Below are positions 61,843 to 64,000 of a DNA stretch of 64,000 nucleotides, piece after piece (position 1 is the stretch's first letter; each line of letters starts with the position of its first letter). The DNA is from UBA2040 sp041751955 (lineage in GTDB: Bacteria; Bacteroidota; Bacteroidia; Flavobacteriales_D; Crocinitomicaceae). The stretch covers positions 33,133 through 97,132 of the forward strand of contig JBGSIB010000011.1 of the NCBI GenBank assembly GCA_041751955.1. Reading direction: 5' to 3'. The notes under the pieces are model-generated. The model ran no database searches and was not told where the DNA came from. It saw nothing but the letters and a program-made list of their open reading frames with translations. A program made the position numbers and the translations under genes.

Positions 61843-62739
61843 TTAAAGTCTTAATAAACTTTCCAATAAGCCGTCAATAACCTGGGCCATTCTTTTCAAA
61901 TCCAAAGTTTCCATCGTGTCTGTTTTTTGATGGTAGTTTTTATTTCGGTAGAAAGCCGTATCCGTTATCATCATTGCGTAGAACCCCATAGACCAATAAT
62001 TTAAATGATCTGAAAAATCAATTCCGGGCAAAGATTTTGGAGCGCTAAATTTTTTCGTTCGAATGGCACCTGTTTTCTTGTATTTGTGCACCATTTTTCG
62101 GACAAATTTTCCACCATGAAGTTTTTTTACTAAGGTAATGTAATTGCCACGTTTCCCATAAAATAGGGACAATGCGCCTATAGGATAATCTTGCGATCCT
62201 TTGGCATCGTCGAAGTAACCAATCATTTCCACGGCGATCATTCCGAAGACGTCAATATTGTTGTCTTTCAAGTACTTGGCGTGCTCATAGCTACCCATCA
62301 TCTTCGATCTGAAATAAGGTGGTTCCTCCAAAGAATAGGCAACCAAATCAATGCGATATTTTAAATTCTGACCTTTGAGCATACGTGCCAATTCCAACAA
62401 AGCAACTATGCCGCTAGCATTGTCATCTGCACCCTCTTGGTTTCCACAAACGTCATAATGAGCACCAACAATAACTCGTTTGGCGTCCATTGGTCCAAAA
62501 GAACAAATGATGTTTTTGAAAACAGTGTTATTGATTTTTTGGTAAACAACACTATCCGAATATTTACGAAATTCATTGTGGATATAAGCCGCCGTTTCTT
62601 CCAGTTGATCGAGGTTTTCGTGATTTCTTGGCATTTTGGTTTTTGTGATTTCCGTCAAGTGATTCTTGATAAGAATGGTGTCAGATTGTGACCAAACCGC
62701 GGTTGTAAGTAGCAGGAAAGCGCATAGAATATTTTTCAT
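61843..62739 (-). CDS. M28-family zinc metallopeptidase (exported)
   Basis: A signal peptide (1-18, ending VWSQ) precedes an aminopeptidase Y/QC-like M28 domain. Metal and catalytic blocks: GAHYDVCGNQEGADDNASG (His94, Asp105/106), SLEEPP (Glu138/139), AVEMIGY (Glu171 region) and IDFSDHLNYW (Asp244, His245), with a later HQKTDT His. At 298 residues it is the usual minimal M28 length. It probably releases N-terminal residues from peptides in the periplasm. Three palindromic repeats lie in the 509 bp before its start. Confidence 0.9.
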   Translation of the reverse strand: MKNILCAFLLLTTAVWSQSDTILIKNHLTEITKTKMPRNHENLDQLEETAAYIHNEFRKYSDSVVYQKINNTVFKNIICSFGPMDAKRVIVGAHYDVCGNQEGADDNASGIVALLELARMLKGQNLKYRIDLVAYSLEEPPYFRSKMMGSYEHAKYLKDNNIDVFGMIAVEMIGYFDDAKGSQDYPIGALSLFYGKRGNYITLVKKLHGGKFVRKMVHKYKKTGAIRTKKFSAPKSLPGIDFSDHLNYWSMGFYAMMITDTAFYRNKNYHQKTDTMETLDLKRMAQVIDGLLESLLRL

Positions 62740-62866
62740 CGACTAAAAATAGAATTTTTTAGTTGAAAAAAGGAGGGTTCAGAAAAGTTGCTTTTATTAG
62801 TGTCGAGTTTTGGGAGAGATTAATGAAAAAAATAGTGGTTTGCATACAATTTTACGAATAAAAACA

Positions 62867-63177
62867 TGTTTGCAAATTTGCAAACATGTTTTTATTAAAC
62901 AATTTAAAATCAATACGTTGTGTGGTTAATAGTCATTGAAACGAACACCATATAGATGATTTCAAGTTTTTTACATAGAACTAACAATCTTGAAATTTAT
63001 TCGGCAAAAGTATGTTTGCAAATTTGCAAACAAGGTTGGGCTAAATCCAATAAAATCAGTGTTTTGTATTGAAAGAAATGACTGATTTAATTTTAAATTG
63101 AAAGCAACTTTGTATTGCTGGTAAAGGGCAAATTTGAAACAAAAGTGAAGAAAAAATCTTGTTTGCAAATTTGCAAA
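62867..63177. repeat. Palindromic repeat array, cluster 2 (three copies)
   Basis: TGTTTGCAAATTTGCAAA occurs at 62867-62884, 63013-63030 and 63160-63177, with steps of 146 and 147 bp. Each copy continues to the perfect palindrome GTTTGCAAATTTGCAAAC. On its plus-strand 3' side each is followed by a less conserved ~35-bp segment containing TTAAA..ATCAATAAAATCA-like sequence, then ~90 bp that differs between units. On the minus strand the palindrome is followed by T-rich sequence like an intrinsic terminator. It fills the gap between the CAP gene and the M28 gene. Confidence 0.92.
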
Positions 63178-63248
63178 CAAGTTGTGATTAAATATCAGAA
63201 AATCAATTAGTTAATTCCAAATTATATGCAGTTCATCTCATTACCAAT

Positions 63249-63797
63249 CTACCAAGTCTTTGCAAAATCCTGACAAACAAATACTTGCTTTGTTTCGTAA
63301 TTTACAGAAAGTGCCAAACCGCTATATTTATAACTACGGTCCAACAAATTCTCATAATGTGGTCGAGAATTAACCCAAGAGTGAATTATTGCTTCGGCCA
63401 ATATTTCATAGGTGTAGGTACTAAAATTGGCTCCTTTTGAGCCGGTCACATTGCTATTGAAACACGTGTACAAAATATTTTCGCCAACCAAATACCTTTT
63501 TGCCCCGAAGAAATCTGCTCGATTTTGTGGAGTTTTCATCGTTTTATTAGCACTTTGGTAATGTGACAATTGTCTTTTTTTGCTCATGAATTCAGCGTGA
63601 TTCTGTGCAGATAAGTAAAGTATAGAATCTTCCTGAAGTTTAGGAATTTTCTTCTTAGTTCTGAGATCGTTGATTTTTACTCGAACCAGCTCTTCCAAAT
63701 AAAGAACATCAAAATTATCTGGATCAATTTTCGTTTCTGTTTGACTTTTGGAATAAAGTGCCGCCAACAGGAAAAGCATGGCTAGAAGGATGCGCAT
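63249..63797 (-). CDS. CAP/SCP-PR1 domain protein, exported
   Basis: A signal peptide (1-18, ending SKSQ) precedes a CAP superfamily domain: LVRVKINDLRTKKKIPKLQE, then SAQNHAEFMSKKRQLSHYQ, GENILYTC, and IIHSWVNSRPHYENLLD, with the CAP cavity residues H, E, H in SAQNHAEF, GEN and RPHYENL. YkwD-like CAP proteins are secreted; function in bacteria is unclear. At 182 residues it is typical. The stop lies just before the palindromic array. The 200 bases after its start, to the window end, hold no gene I can support. Confidence 0.88.
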   Translation of the reverse strand: MRILLAMLFLLAALYSKSQTETKIDPDNFDVLYLEELVRVKINDLRTKKKIPKLQEDSILYLSAQNHAEFMSKKRQLSHYQSANKTMKTPQNRADFFGAKRYLVGENILYTCFNSNVTGSKGANFSTYTYEILAEAIIHSWVNSRPHYENLLDRSYKYSGLALSVNYETKQVFVCQDFAKTW

Positions 63798-64000
63798 ATT
63801 TTGGGTTTTTTGAAAAGGTTCCGGAGGTTAGTCCTCTTCATCTGAAACGTTAAAATGTCATCCTTATTTTATTACAAAATGGAATTATTTTCCCTCGTCA
63901 TTAGTCATAATTTCCACCCGACTAGCAACGCAATTAGCATAATTTTTCAATTTTATTGATGAAAAAGATCATATTCTATTACCGAAATCATAAATAGGAA

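Noticed and set aside
62867..63177. CRISPR array
   Set aside because: The repeated core is a palindrome of 18 bp with ~128-bp spacers; only three copies, partly diverged flanks, and no cas genes in the window.
62867..63177. Integron attC array
   Set aside because: No GTTRRRY core sites, no reading frames in the units, and no integrase gene nearby.
1..64000. tRNA or rRNA genes
   Set aside because: No cloverleaf-like TTC-A/G box pairs or rRNA-like stretches were noticed by eye; a dedicated tRNA scan was not possible.
63798..64000. Gene at the right edge
   Set aside because: The only start codon run (near 63960) stops after about a dozen codons.

Overview
The window looks like ordinary chromosome of a low-GC member of the Bacteroidota, most likely Flavobacteriales (Crocinitomicaceae/Fluviicola-like; the rank below order is inference). 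The evidence is: type IX secretion (T9SS) cargo with C-terminal sorting domains, a PorP/SprF protein, DUF5723 and DUF6970 proteins, many SPII lipoproteins, almost no Shine-Dalgarno signals, and several matches to the Bacteroidota -7 promoter box TAnnTTTG. I found no rRNA, tRNA, CRISPR array, prophage or intact transposase.

Layout. 1-4.7 kb: an unknown protein, gmhA, a frameshifted nitroreductase next to a pirin gene with an operator-like palindrome, and three small envelope proteins. 4.8-10.8 kb: a tightly overlapping four-gene envelope operon (SGNH hydrolase, RND/MMPL exporter, GT2 and GT-C glycosyltransferases). 10.8-12 kb: a T9SS surface protein behind a clear cobalamin riboswitch. 12-17.4 kb: a transglutaminase-like protein, a lone DsbD-alpha protein plus full DsbD, and recG. 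17.4-19.9 kb: an ArsR-like regulator (frameshifted) between two AT-rich palindromes, then DUF5723. 19.9-25.3 kb: acyl-CoA ligase; ECF sigma factor; a protein fusing an anti-sigma-like N-terminus, one inner-membrane helix and a PorP/SprF-like outer-membrane barrel; and a true PorP/SprF protein. 25.5-44 kb: housekeeping and transport (amidohydrolase, valS, M1 peptidase, tcdA, tatD, two POT peptide transporters, DUF819 protein, MsbA-like exporter). 44-47.2 kb: rpmH, a patch of short repeats, two ORF6N genes and comM. 47.5-50.7 kb: a FecB/FecCD/FecE-type (iron-chelate or B12) uptake system. 50.8-52 kb: rpsF-rpsR-rplI. 52-64 kb: serine hydrolase, aconitase, a repeat-rich T9SS cargo (frameshifted), small exported or membrane proteins, kup, an M28 peptidase and a CAP protein.

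Most notable signals: (1) the sigma / dual-membrane anti-sigma / PorP locus, which reads as a direct outer-membrane-to-RNA-polymerase signalling unit; (2) both ORF6N genes carry a long perfect palindrome at the same codon position, and the arms differ between paralogs only by compensated changes; (3) an 18-bp palindrome recurs five times at 144-147-bp steps in two distant intergenic regions; (4) three genes are each broken by one missing base in a short homopolymer or GC run, which suggests consensus errors in this assembly or recent decay.
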